Source: Pseudomonadota bacterium (GTDB taxonomy: Bacteria > Pseudomonadota > Gammaproteobacteria > Steroidobacterales > Steroidobacteraceae). From it: 64,000 nucleotides of DNA. Made by a program: the position numbers and the translations under genes. Numbering within the stretch: the stretch's first letter is position 1; the number at the start of each line of letters is the position of its first letter. The stretch covers positions 1 to 64,000 of the forward strand of contig JANXQL010000029.1 of the NCBI GenBank assembly GCA_025356815.1, in the 5' to 3' direction. The notes beneath the pieces are model-generated. The model was not told where the DNA came from. It saw only the letters and a program-made list of their open reading frames with translations, and searched no databases. Below, in pieces: positions 56,157 to 64,000 of the stretch.

Positions 56157-56735
56157 TCACTCGGCGCGAATGCCCTCGACCTGGATATCCAGAGTCACCG
56201 TCTGATTGAAACCGTACGCTTGCCCGTAACTCACGCCGAAGTCGGCGCGGCTGAACGTGGCCGACGCGTCGGCGCCGCAGGTTTCCTTCTTGCTCATCGG
56301 ATTGGGCTTGCACAGGAAGGTGTGGATCGTAAGCTTCACCGGCTTGGTGACCCCGTGCAGCGTCAGGTTGCCCTGGACTTCTGTAGGCGCTCCATCCTTG
56401 AAGCCCGCCAGCGTTCCCTCGTAGTTCGCAGTCGGAAACTTCTCCACATCGAAAATGTCGGGCGAGCGCGCGTGCTCATCCATCTTTTCGAGGCCGAAGT
56501 CGATCGAGGCAGTATCGATCGTTACAGATACCGTCCCGGTCTTCGCCACGCGGTCGAGCACGATCTTGCCGCTGGACTTGCGAAACTTGCCGCGCCAGAC
56601 CGACAGCCCACCGAGGTGGTCCGCCGAGAAGCTCGGGTAGGTGTGGGTCGGGTCAATGTTGTAGGTCACCGGCACAGCCGAGGCCTGCGCGGCCATCAAT
56701 ACACCGGCGCACAGCGCCGCGAATCGAATCGTCAT
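56157..56735 (-). CDS. YceI-family periplasmic protein
   Basis: 192 residues from ATG 56735, six bases after AAGGGG; ATG 56741 abuts the same site. Signal peptide AALCAGVLMAAQASA, then the lipocalin-like YceI pattern: VTYNIDPTHTYPSFSADHLGGLSVWRGKF, IDTASIDFGLEKMDEHARSPDIFDVEKFPTANYEG, NLTLHGVTKPVKLTI and a final VTLDIQVEGIRA. Binds polyisoprenoids such as quinones. Function beyond lipid binding unknown. Confidence 0.93.
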   Translation of the reverse strand: MTIRFAALCAGVLMAAQASAVPVTYNIDPTHTYPSFSADHLGGLSVWRGKFRKSSGKIVLDRVAKTGTVSVTIDTASIDFGLEKMDEHARSPDIFDVEKFPTANYEGTLAGFKDGAPTEVQGNLTLHGVTKPVKLTIHTFLCKPNPMSKKETCGADASATFSRADFGVSYGQAYGFNQTVTLDIQVEGIRAE

Positions 56736-56870
56736 ATCCATCCCCTTGGGTAGTTGCAATACATTCGTGCCGACCATCGACACTTGCGATGACCACTCTT
56801 TGAGCCCGCCTTGGAAGGCGAGTTCCCGGCACCGGTCTTAAGCAGGTTCCGTACCGGCATGGCCGTGCCC

Positions 56871-57239
56871 TCAGCTGATGAAGTACACGGCCAGCTTGTG
56901 GCCATCGAGGTCGCGGAAATAGCCGGCGTAGAAGCCATCGCCGCGAGGACCCACGGCTCCCTCGTCGGAGCCGCCGAGTTCAAGCGCGCGGGCGTGAACC
57001 GCGTCGACCTGGGCTTTGGAGGTCGCGGCGAGCGCAACCATCGTGCCGTTGCCGACCGTCGCGGGCTCATGGTTGAACGGCTTGATCACCAGCAGCAGCT
57101 GACCCTGCTCGCTCGCGCTCCAGGCGATGAACCGGTCGGTCTCCCAGGTACGCTTGCAGTTGAATTCCTTGAGCAGCACGTCATAGAAAGCCGCCGCGCG
57201 GTCCATGTCGTTCGTTCCGAGTGTCACGTAACCGATCAT
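56871..57239 (-). CDS. VOC-superfamily (glyoxalase/bleomycin-resistance-like) protein
   Basis: 122 residues. MIGYVTLGTNDMDRAAAFYDVLLKEF opening and the closing FYAGYFRDLDGHKLAVYF form the paired betaalphabetabetabeta modules of the VOC fold. Metal ligands are not obvious beyond the usual Glu/His positions. Substrate unknown. The gene begins inside the 3' end of the metallophosphoesterase ORF (59-base overlap). Confidence 0.85.
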   Translation of the reverse strand: MIGYVTLGTNDMDRAAAFYDVLLKEFNCKRTWETDRFIAWSASEQGQLLLVIKPFNHEPATVGNGTMVALAATSKAQVDAVHARALELGGSDEGAVGPRGDGFYAGYFRDLDGHKLAVYFIS

Positions 57240-58440
57240 CTTCGTGGTCTCCCAGCGTCAGTTGTTCAGGATGGGTTCGCCGACGAACCTGGTTGTCCTG
57301 GCCCTGCACCAGACAGGCCGGTGCCGGCGCGGATGTTCCCATTCGATCGAATGGCGGATTCTCGACGAAACAGAATTCGGCGTCGCGTGGCGTGTAGTCG
57401 CCTGGCAGTGCGCGCTGGAGATCGGCTTCCGCAAGCTCGTGGAATCGAAAGTCGATCGCGCCATCGACGCCGACAAGTCCGGCAAGGTATCCGTAGACAT
57501 GCGCCCTCGCCCCGGGACCCGGGATCACCTCGATCGGCAGCGGATAGCGGACGGCGCCGGCAGTGCCGACTATCCATCCCGGCAGTACGACCCCGCCGTG
57601 CCGCGGATCGCGCCAGTAGTCGGTCGCGTACAGATTCTCGAGGTAATAGTGCGAGTGGCTGGCGAGAATGTAGACACGCTTGCCGCGCTTACGAGCATCG
57701 ACGAGGCGCGCGTAGACGTGCTCGCCACTCTGGATGCCCCCGTCCGAGGCGCACATGCTGTGTCCGGCGGCGAGGCTGTGCGGCAACGCCTCATGCATGC
57801 CGACGACCAGGGTCCGGATGTGGCGATCGTGCAGATCCCGGGCGACGATCCCGTCGAACCAGCGCAGCTGCTCGGCGTCGAAGCTGTCGGCTGTCGCGTT
57901 GTCGAGGTTGATGAAGTCAACGCCGTCAATCACCCAGTGGTAGTAGGTCGGTGGTGGCATTCCGGGAGTGGACGGCGCAGCATCGGCGCGACGCTGGCGG
58001 GCGAGTTCATTGCGGTTGAGTAGCGTGGCAAACGTGGTACGGAACTCCTCGCGCGTCTTAGGCTCGATCGTTTCGTGGTTGCCGATGCCGAGGAAGAACG
58101 GTGTCGAGCCGAAGGGTCGAACCTGGTGCACGAGGAAGTCCGACCAGGCACCCGTCCAATAATCGGCAAGCGTAGGAACCGAATTGGCATACCGACTCTC
58201 GCGGACGTAGTCCTCGTCGACGCCACGGATGCGGCGCAGATCACCGAGGTGCCAGTAGAAGCGGTCCCCGTCCGCCTGCACGGCAGCAGCGATCGCGGGC
58301 ATCACGAGGTTGCCGCAGTTGCGGGAGTCCCCGGACGCGGCAAAGCTCCATCCGGCCGGCTTGTGCGCCGCAAGTGCGGGACTCACTGCGAGCGGGGTGA
58401 ACAGCAGCAACGACAGCAGGAGGTACCGAACGGGGAGCAT
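57181..58440 (-). CDS. exported calcineurin-like metallophosphoesterase
   Basis: 419 residues from ATG 58440; the frame extends to 58494. Signal peptide MLPVRYLLLSLLLFTPLAVSPALA. Metallophosphoesterase motifs: ASGDSRNCG (Asp in block I), YWHLGDLR, FLGIGNHET, VVGMHEALPHS and ILASHSHYY supplying the dinuclear metal ligands. The last roughly 40 residues overlap the VOC gene in another frame and look unlike protein, so a frameshift near the 3' end is possible: a second frame ending FVGEPILNN stops at 57258, just before the VOC start. Phosphatase substrate unknown. Confidence 0.8.
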   Translation of the reverse strand: MLPVRYLLLSLLLFTPLAVSPALAAHKPAGWSFAASGDSRNCGNLVMPAIAAAVQADGDRFYWHLGDLRRIRGVDEDYVRESRYANSVPTLADYWTGAWSDFLVHQVRPFGSTPFFLGIGNHETIEPKTREEFRTTFATLLNRNELARQRRADAAPSTPGMPPPTYYHWVIDGVDFINLDNATADSFDAEQLRWFDGIVARDLHDRHIRTLVVGMHEALPHSLAAGHSMCASDGGIQSGEHVYARLVDARKRGKRVYILASHSHYYLENLYATDYWRDPRHGGVVLPGWIVGTAGAVRYPLPIEVIPGPGARAHVYGYLAGLVGVDGAIDFRFHELAEADLQRALPGDYTPRDAEFCFVENPPFDRMGTSAPAPACLVQGQDNQVRRRTHPEQLTLGDHEDDRLRDTRNERHGPRGGFL

Positions 58441-58638
58441 CTTTGCGAGCCGGCGGCTACGGAGGTTCCGTGGGGGAGGCCTAGTGTGCGTCATCGGGGC
58501 CGGTGGCGCGAGTCTCGGCCTGCCGGCGGGCCACTATCGCTCAATCGTGGCGATGTGGCTCTGGCACGGATCGGCGTCGGCACCTGCGAAGCGCGCTGTT
58601 GGGCGACAGCAATTCGGGACGTGAATTGAACCTGGGCT

Positions 58639-58661
58639 GACGATAGGATCGTCCTATCGTC
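58639..58661. promoter_or_regulatory. 23-bp palindrome in a divergent promoter region
   Basis: Arms GACGATAGGA (58639-58648) and TCCTATCGTC (58652-58661) are perfect complements around TCG. It sits near the middle of the 414-base gap 58441-58854 between the metallophosphoesterase (minus) and the alpha/beta hydrolase (plus). Size and symmetry fit a dimeric repressor operator. No regulator gene adjoins. Nothing else was recognised in the gap. Confidence 0.6.
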
Positions 58662-58854
58662 CGAACAGCCGCCCCGTCACCTGCCTGCCACGACGCCTGT
58701 CGCCACCCGCCGCCGGCACGACTGGACGCCGGCCGCAATGTCTGCGTAACTCTCGCCTTGGCCTCTGGCTTGGCGCGTCACGCATTGGCGCACCGCACAG
58801 GCTATGCGCCCACCTTCCCCAGTTCTGTCCGATTCAGCTCCCGGAGACGCCCGA

Positions 58855-60162
58855 ATGCAGTTCACTCGACACTCGGCCCTACTGCTCGGCTGTCTGGTCG
58901 CATGGGCGACGCTGGCCGGCGAGCCACCGAGCCGCCCGGCCATTGATGCACCCGAGCTTGCGCGGCTCGGCGATGCCGCCATCGGTGTACGCACGGTCAC
59001 GCTCGTGAACCCGGCCCAGCCGGACGTGCTTGCATTCGACCCCGCCACGAACACTGTGCCGCTGCGTGACCGGTCGCTGACCATCGACATCTGGTATCCG
59101 GCGCAGTCCAAAGCAAGCGCGACGCCCGAGATCTACACTGGAGAACTGCCCTCGGAAGGCGAGGCGCCGCCTGCTCGGTTCACGATCCCGGGACTGGCGG
59201 TCCGCGGTGCGACGCCAGCGCCCGGCCGCCATCCGCTTGTGATCGTGTCGCATGGCTATTCGAACGTCACCGTTGCGCTGAGTTGGCTCACGGAAAACCT
59301 CGCCTCGAAAGGCTACGTCGTCGCGGCGATCCGCCATGAGGACCCGGCCATCGGCGACCGCACGCGCTTCGCAGGCCCTCTGCTACGCCGGCCGATCGAC
59401 ATCGCGTTCGTCGCCAGGAGCCTGCAGATGTCGCTCGCCGATGAAGGGCTGGTCGATCCGACTCGCACCGCGCTCATCGGGTACTCGATGGGAGGTTATG
59501 GCGTACTCACGTCGGCCGGCGCAGTGCTGGATCCGGACGGCCCGGCCAAGCGCGTTCCGGGCGGCGCGATGCTGCCGTATGCGCGCGGTGGCGCGCAGCG
59601 GAACGCCGTCGTCGTGCCAAACCTCAAGGCGGTCGTCGCGCTCGCGCCAGCCGGTGGCGGTACGCTCGCGGTCTGGGGCAAGGACGGGCTGACCGGAATT
59701 CAGGCTCCGCTGCTTCTTATCGCGGGGGATCACGACCACACCGTCGATTACACGACCGGCGCACGCGCATTCCTGGATGCAGCGACGAACGCGCCGCGCT
59801 ACCTGCTCACCTATCGCGGCGGCGGTCACGCGATCGGCCTCAACCCGGCTCCAGACTCGATGCGCTCGAATCTGTGGGACCTAAGCTGGTTCGAGGACCC
59901 GGTCTGGCGCAAGGACCGAATAATTGCGATCAACCTGCACATGATCACGGCGTTTCTGGATCGTTACGTCCGCGGCGACGAGAGCCGGGCCGCATACCTC
60001 GACGTCGCGGTCGAAGACTCCAACGAGGGTCGCTGGCCGGCGGAACTGGTGACGCTGTTCGACACGCGCAGCACCGGCACGACCGGCATCACCGTCTGGA
60101 AGGGATTCCAGCGTAATTTCTCGACCAACCTAGAACTGCTGCACCGCGAACCTAGTCGCTAG
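58855..60162 (+). CDS. exported alpha/beta hydrolase (PAF-acetylhydrolase/dienelactone-hydrolase-like)
   Basis: 435 residues from ATG 58855; an ATG at 58804 adds 17 residues ahead of the signal-like HSALLLGCLVAWATLAG. Catalytic triad visible: nucleophile Ser in ALIGYSMGGYGVLT, acid Asp in IAGDHDHTVDY, and His in YRGGGHAIGL. Oxyanion strand PLVIVSHGYSNVTV. VTLVNPAQPDV and SLTIDIWYPAQ near the start are typical of the PAF-acetylhydrolase-like bacterial group. Ester substrate unknown. Confidence 0.85.
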   Translation: MQFTRHSALLLGCLVAWATLAGEPPSRPAIDAPELARLGDAAIGVRTVTLVNPAQPDVLAFDPATNTVPLRDRSLTIDIWYPAQSKASATPEIYTGELPSEGEAPPARFTIPGLAVRGATPAPGRHPLVIVSHGYSNVTVALSWLTENLASKGYVVAAIRHEDPAIGDRTRFAGPLLRRPIDIAFVARSLQMSLADEGLVDPTRTALIGYSMGGYGVLTSAGAVLDPDGPAKRVPGGAMLPYARGGAQRNAVVVPNLKAVVALAPAGGGTLAVWGKDGLTGIQAPLLLIAGDHDHTVDYTTGARAFLDAATNAPRYLLTYRGGGHAIGLNPAPDSMRSNLWDLSWFEDPVWRKDRIIAINLHMITAFLDRYVRGDESRAAYLDVAVEDSNEGRWPAELVTLFDTRSTGTTGITVWKGFQRNFSTNLELLHREPSR

Positions 60163-60190
60163 GCATGCTCGAGCCACACCGTGGCGGAGC

Positions 60191-60802
60191 TCAGGCGCCG
60201 CTGCGCGCGACGACCCGCTGGTAGGCGGGCCGCGCCTCGATCCGGTCGACGAACGCCGTCAGGTTAGCAAACGCCTCGCGCCCGCCGAAGCGCACGGCAA
60301 TCTGGGCTACGAACGACAGCTGCACATCGGCGCCGGTCAGCTCGCTGCCGACGAAGTACGCGCGCCCCGCCAATTCGCTGTCGAGCCAGCCGAGATGGTT
60401 CTGGATCTCGCTCTCGATACGCGGGTGGAGCGGCATGCCTGCAGCCCCCAGCCGCCCGACGTACAGTTTCAACAGCAATGGCAGCATCGCCGAGCCCTCC
60501 GCGTAATGCAGCAGCTGCACGTAGCGATCGTAATCGACGGATTCCGGGACTGGAATGAACCTGCCCGCGCCGTAGCGGCGCAGCAGGTAGTCGACGATCG
60601 CGCCGGACTCGATGAGCACCTGCCCGCGATCGCGCAGCACCGGCGCCTTACCCAGCGGATGAATGGCCTTGAGCTCGGGTGGGGCGAGGTTGGTCACCGG
60701 GTCGCGCTGGTAGCAGACCACCTCGTACGGTAGCCCGAGTTCCTCCAGCAGCCAGGTAATGCGGCGTGAGCGCGAGGCGTTCAGGTGGTGGACTTCGATC
60801 AT
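60191..60802 (-). CDS. glutathione S-transferase
   Basis: 203 residues. N-terminal MIEVHHLNASRSRRITWLLEELGLPYEV with the catalytic Ser region NASRSRRI, HPLGKAPVLRDRGQVLIESGAIVDYL for glutathione binding, and C-terminal FVGSELTGADVQLSFVA. AGGAGGG lies six bases before the ATG. The start overlaps the stop of the small membrane protein gene by 4 bases, so the two are co-translated. Confidence 0.9.
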   Translation of the reverse strand: MIEVHHLNASRSRRITWLLEELGLPYEVVCYQRDPVTNLAPPELKAIHPLGKAPVLRDRGQVLIESGAIVDYLLRRYGAGRFIPVPESVDYDRYVQLLHYAEGSAMLPLLLKLYVGRLGAAGMPLHPRIESEIQNHLGWLDSELAGRAYFVGSELTGADVQLSFVAQIAVRFGGREAFANLTAFVDRIEARPAYQRVVARSGA

Positions 60803-61059
60803 GGAACCCTCCTGGCCCGTGCAATCCGTCGCTGCAACAAGGCGTAGCCGGCAATTCCGAGCCAAATGATGTTGAGAAACACAGACGGAAAGGCTTCATT
60901 CCAGGCGCCGTTGACGATCAGCCCCATCGCACCCAGCAGATTCATCCATCGGTAGGCGACAGAGTCGGTCTGTAGCCGCTTGAGGGTCAGCAGCCCGTAT
61001 GACAGCACGATCAGCGCCGCCCCGATCCAGCCGATAATTTCCACCCACCAGCTCAGCAT
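60799..61059 (-). CDS. small membrane protein (CBU_0592-like)
   Basis: 86 residues from ATG 61059. Three hydrophobic stretches: VEIIGWIGAALIVLSYGLLTL, WMNLLGAMGLIVNGAWNEAFPSV and LNIIWLGIAGYALL, the pattern of CBU_0592-type small membrane proteins. Short basic C terminus. Overlaps the GST gene (ATGA). Function unknown. Divergent from the FAD/NAD(P)-binding protein gene; the gap 61060-61203 carries an imperfect operator-like repeat CCGCCAG/CTGGCGG (61120-61144). Confidence 0.75.
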   Translation of the reverse strand: MLSWWVEIIGWIGAALIVLSYGLLTLKRLQTDSVAYRWMNLLGAMGLIVNGAWNEAFPSVFLNIIWLGIAGYALLQRRIARARRVP

Positions 61060-61203
61060 CGGAGACCCTCTGATTCGCGGCATGGGCGTCCGCCGGCAAC
61101 GCCCGGCGCAATGCCGCATCCGCCAGTACTGTAGAGGCTGGCGGCGAGAGCCACAATGCGCCCCCGGTCAGCGCACGCTCATTCGTCATCGGTCTCGGGT
61201 AGC

Positions 61204-62631
61204 ATGAACGACGAGCCTTATGACGGGGCAAGGGATCGGCCAATGTTTGACGGCAGCTGCCGGACGATCGCCATCATCGGAGCTGGGTACTCTGGCACCG
61301 TGGTGGCCATCAACCTGCTGCGAGAAGCGGCCACCCGCCCGTTGCGGGTGGTGCTGGTGGAGCGAGGGGCCGCCTTCGCCCGCGGCGTCGCCTACGCCAG
61401 CCGCGACTACCCCTACATGCTCAACGTGCCCACCTCGCACATGTCGGCGACGAGCGCCGAGCCGGACGAGTTCCTGCGTTTCGCGCAGCGGCAGAATCCG
61501 AGTGTTCGCGGCGACGCTTTCCTGCCCCGGACGCTGTACGGCGACTACCTCGACGAACTACTCAGGAACGCCGCGGCCCGCTCACGCGCGAACGTGGAGC
61601 TCGTTCTGCGCAATGGCACCGTCGTGGACGTCACGACCGAACGCGGGCTCGCCGTGAAGTTCGCCGACGGCTCAACGATCGCGGCCGACGATGTCGTACT
61701 CGCGCTGGGCAACCCGCCGGCGGCGGATCCGTGCTGCGGCGGCTCGCTCGTGGCCATCCCCGGCGTCCGGCCCGATCCGTGGACGTCGAGCGAGAGTGCC
61801 GACCCCGCCATGCCCCTGCTGATCATTGGCACTGGGCTGACAATGGCGGACGTTGTCTGCGCCACGATTGCGAAGACGCCGCAACGCCGGATATATGTGC
61901 TATCACGCCATGGCCTGGTTCCACCTGAGCAGACGAATTTCCAGCGCGTGCCGGTGCCCTTCGCGGCGCGCCGCCTCGCGGCGGCGACGTCGATCCGGCG
62001 ACTGGTCGCGGACACGCGCCAGCTGGTGCGCGAGGTTGAGCAGCGGGGCGGCGACTGGCGTACCGCGGTCTCCGCCGTACGTCACGAGGCGCCATCGCTT
62101 TGGCGCGCCCTGCCGACGACAGAGCGGCGCCGCTTCCTGCGTCACGTGCGCACCTACTGGGACGTCCACCGGCACCGCCTGCCGGGGTCGGTGCGCGCGC
62201 GAATCGAGGCGCTGCACGCCAGCGGCCAGCTCAAGCTGCACGCCGGCCGTATCGTGGAGGTCGAAGCCATGCCGTCGGGTGACCTGAACGCGCACTGGCG
62301 ACCGCGTGGGCACACGCTTCCCCTTACGTTGCGGGTCAGCGAAATCGCCAACTGCACGGGCCCGGACTATGATGTGCGCCGCTCGACCGACCCGCTGCTC
62401 TCCACCCTCGCCGCCCGCGGCACCGTGGCGCCCGACGAACTCGGGCTGGGCATGCGTACCGGAGCGTACGGCGTCGTCATTGGCAGCCGCGGCCAGACCG
62501 AGCGGCGCCTTTACTACGTCGGTCCGATGCTGCGGGCGACGCACTGGGAAGCAACCGCCGCAGCCGAATTGCGTACCCATGCCGAGGCGCTTTCCCGGCA
62601 CCTGCTGGTCCAGGACCGGCGCAGCCGCTAA
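61204..62631 (+). CDS. FAD/NAD(P)-binding protein (HpyO-like)
   Basis: 475 residues from ATG 61204; the frame extends to 61156. N-terminal TIAIIGAGYSGTVVAINLL dinucleotide motif, then VVLVERGAAFARGVAYASRDYPYMLNVPTSHMSA, a block typical of the FAD-NAD(P)-binding family related to HpyO urate hydroxylase and hydroxyacylglutathione-like oxidoreductases. LLIIGTGLTMADVVCATIA is a second Rossmann motif. Probably an FAD-dependent monooxygenase or oxidoreductase; substrate unknown. Confidence 0.8.
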   Translation: MNDEPYDGARDRPMFDGSCRTIAIIGAGYSGTVVAINLLREAATRPLRVVLVERGAAFARGVAYASRDYPYMLNVPTSHMSATSAEPDEFLRFAQRQNPSVRGDAFLPRTLYGDYLDELLRNAAARSRANVELVLRNGTVVDVTTERGLAVKFADGSTIAADDVVLALGNPPAADPCCGGSLVAIPGVRPDPWTSSESADPAMPLLIIGTGLTMADVVCATIAKTPQRRIYVLSRHGLVPPEQTNFQRVPVPFAARRLAAATSIRRLVADTRQLVREVEQRGGDWRTAVSAVRHEAPSLWRALPTTERRRFLRHVRTYWDVHRHRLPGSVRARIEALHASGQLKLHAGRIVEVEAMPSGDLNAHWRPRGHTLPLTLRVSEIANCTGPDYDVRRSTDPLLSTLAARGTVAPDELGLGMRTGAYGVVIGSRGQTERRLYYVGPMLRATHWEATAAAELRTHAEALSRHLLVQDRRSR

Positions 62632-62745
62632 GGCGATCCCCGGTCAATTGCTGCGCTGCGCCACCTGGGGCTGCTTTCGCGCTAGGATCGGCGTCCGCGC
62701 CCCCGCACGCGCGGGTGTCAGGATCCACTTTCGGTCGTTGAGGTC

Positions 62746-63816
62746 ATGATGTCCGGCAGGCTGTCCACCCTTCTCGCCCAGCGTCCCTGGCTGCTCGCCG
62801 ACGGCGCCACCGGCAGCAACCTGTTCACTATGGGCCTCGTGTCCGGAGAGGCGCCGGAGCTGTGGAATGTCGCTCACCCGGACCGGATCCTCGCGCTGCA
62901 CAAGAGTTTTGTAGACGCCGGTGCCGACATCATTCTAACCAACAGCTTCGGCGGCACGCGCTACCGGCTGAAGCTGCACAACGCCGAGCACCGCGTCCGT
63001 GAGCTGAATGTGAGTGCCGCGAGGATCGCGCGCACCGCGGCAGATTCCAGCGGCCGCGACGTCGTCGTCGCCGGCAGCATCGGGCCCACTGGCGAGATCC
63101 TCGAACCGATCGGCCCGCTGTCGGCGAACGACGCGCGTGCGGCATTCGCGGAACAGGCCGCGGCGCTCGCCGAAGGCGGCGCTGACGTGCTTTGGATCGA
63201 GACGATGTCGTCGCGCGAAGAGATCGAAGCGGCCATCGAAGGCGCGCGCACCAGTGGGCTGCCCGTAGTGAGCACGCTGAGCTTCGACACCAACGGCCGG
63301 ACGATGATGTCGCTGACACCCAGCGAACTCGCCTCGATCCACCGCAGCCACTCGCTGCTCGCCTGCGGCAGCAACTGCGGCGTCGGGCCATCGGAGCTCG
63401 TTGCCTCGATCCTGAATCTCGCCAACGCGTCCGAGCCGTCGGCGGTGCTTGTCGCCAAGGCAAACTGCGGCATCCCGCAGTACGTTGATGGTGCGATTCG
63501 CTACGACGGCACCCCGGAGCTGATGGCGACTTACGCCTGCATGGCCTTCGACGCCGGCGCACGGATCATCGGTGGCTGCTGCGGGACCACCGCAGAGCAC
63601 CTACGCGTGATGCGCACGGCGCTGGAGCGGCACACGCGCGGCGAGCGCCCGGACGTGGCGGCAATCGAGTCACGCCTGGGGGCGATCACGACCGGCGCGC
63701 GCGCGCAGTTGCAGGGCCTGATGGATCGCGCCTCGGGCGCCGCCCCGGGCTCGGTCGGCAGGCGCGCGACCGGGCGCCGCGGGACGCCGCGGAGCGACAG
63801 CACGCCCGGCTCCTGA
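62746..63816 (+). CDS. bmt: betaine-homocysteine S-methyltransferase
   Basis: 356 residues. Methylates homocysteine with a zinc-activated thiolate and turns glycine betaine into dimethylglycine. Seen: LLADGATGSNLFTMGL, DIILTNSFGGTRYRLKLH, AGSIGPTGEILEPIG, and zinc cysteines in CGSNCG (Cys211) and IIGGCCGTT (Cys278/279). The wording matches Bmt of rhizobia and other proteobacteria rather than the folate-dependent MetH. The C-terminal tail past about residue 320 is low-complexity. Supplies dimethylglycine to the DMGDH/SoxBDAG genes in this window. Confidence 0.9.
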   Translation: MMSGRLSTLLAQRPWLLADGATGSNLFTMGLVSGEAPELWNVAHPDRILALHKSFVDAGADIILTNSFGGTRYRLKLHNAEHRVRELNVSAARIARTAADSSGRDVVVAGSIGPTGEILEPIGPLSANDARAAFAEQAAALAEGGADVLWIETMSSREEIEAAIEGARTSGLPVVSTLSFDTNGRTMMSLTPSELASIHRSHSLLACGSNCGVGPSELVASILNLANASEPSAVLVAKANCGIPQYVDGAIRYDGTPELMATYACMAFDAGARIIGGCCGTTAEHLRVMRTALERHTRGERPDVAAIESRLGAITTGARAQLQGLMDRASGAAPGSVGRRATGRRGTPRSDSTPGS

Positions 63817-63862
63817 CCCCGGCCGCCCTGCGCAAGGGATCTGTGCCGGGTTCGAACCAAAG

Positions 63863-63878
63863 TGTGACGGCTGTCACA
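63863..63878. promoter_or_regulatory. consensus CRP/FNR-type binding site
   Basis: TGTGA-CGGCTG-TCACA matches the CRP consensus TGTGA-N6-TCACA exactly. It lies 46 bases after the bmt stop, with a possible but weak promoter to its right. It presumably controls a gene beyond the window. The remaining sequence to 64000 holds no gene that I can support. Confidence 0.6.
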
Positions 63879-64000
63879 GACCCTGCGTCTAAACGCCAGA
63901 AGTAGGGTTTTTGCCCAGTCGGACCACTCCATACTTATGTCGCCGTAAAGGGACATCCGGCTGGAAAGTCACCCTTTCCCTTCCGCCTGTCCCGCCACGT

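Noticed and set aside
63846-63864. GGTTCGAACC, resembling a tRNA T-loop
   Set aside because: The flanking bases do not form a 5-bp T stem, and no acceptor, D or anticodon arm could be built on either strand.

Overview
The window is GC-rich, densely coded bacterial chromosome with short intergenic gaps, frequent GTG/TTG starts and many 4-base start/stop overlaps. The gene content suggests a proteobacterial chemoheterotroph that oxidises amino-acid-like and methylated nitrogen compounds: a PQQ alcohol dehydrogenase, a TonB-dependent receptor, YceI, Bcr-type efflux, glutathione S-transferases and many LysR/TetR-type regulators. A finer taxonomic call is not possible from these genes alone. No rRNA, tRNA, CRISPR array, insertion sequence or prophage was seen.

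Region by region. 1-3.6 kb: 3' part of a quinohemoprotein alcohol dehydrogenase, a SnoaL-like lipoprotein and an MFS transporter. 3.6-7.5 kb (minus): a tightly overlapped unit of glycosylasparaginase-type Ntn hydrolase, secreted amidohydrolase and MHS-type transporter. 7.7-17.4 kb: Ada, a two-domain aspartyl protease, a YtcJ-type amidohydrolase, a ThDP enzyme, an SGNH-like gene broken by one amber codon, a DauA-like D-amino acid dehydrogenase and a class V aminotransferase. 17.6-20.9 kb: DUF1993 protein, methyltransferase, LysR regulator, GST. 21-34.6 kb: the heart of the window, a heterotetrameric sarcosine oxidase operon (soxB-D-A-G, minus) back to back with a TetR regulator and a plus-strand operon of MttB-superfamily methyltransferase, dimethylglycine-dehydrogenase-like protein, MFS transporter, M19 dipeptidase and arginase-family hydrolase. 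34.6-38.1 kb: cupin, an exported WY-rich protein, YaiI, two overlapping tiny lysine-rich proteins and two small proteins. 38.1-43 kb: aldehyde dehydrogenase, CoA transferase and glutaryl-CoA dehydrogenase with a divergent LysR regulator. 43.1-49.2 kb: a decayed copper-storage (Csp1-like) gene and the complete urease operon ureDABCEFG. 49.2-64 kb: TonB receptor, acetylpolyamine-amidohydrolase-like protein, a remnant of a second MttB gene, 5-formyl-THF cyclo-ligase, Bcr/CflA efflux, ketopantoate reductase, YceI, VOC protein, metallophosphoesterase, alpha/beta hydrolase, GST, a small membrane protein, an FAD/NAD(P)-binding protein and betaine-homocysteine methyltransferase (bmt).

How the genes may fit together (inference): bmt would take glycine betaine to dimethylglycine, the DMGDH-like protein to sarcosine and SoxBDAG to glycine, with one-carbon units passing to tetrahydrofolate (a 5-formyl-THF cyclo-ligase is also present). 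The MttB homologue has no pyrrolysine codon and no corrinoid partner in the window. A second speculative theme is arginine/guanidino catabolism ending in urea: DauA-like dehydrogenase, ThDP enzyme, aldehyde dehydrogenase, arginase-family hydrolase and urease. The glutaryl-CoA operon offers an exit for lysine-type carbon skeletons. Candidate operators lie in three divergent promoter regions (26792-26805, 42077-42091, 58639-58661), and a consensus CRP-type site lies at the right edge (63863-63878).
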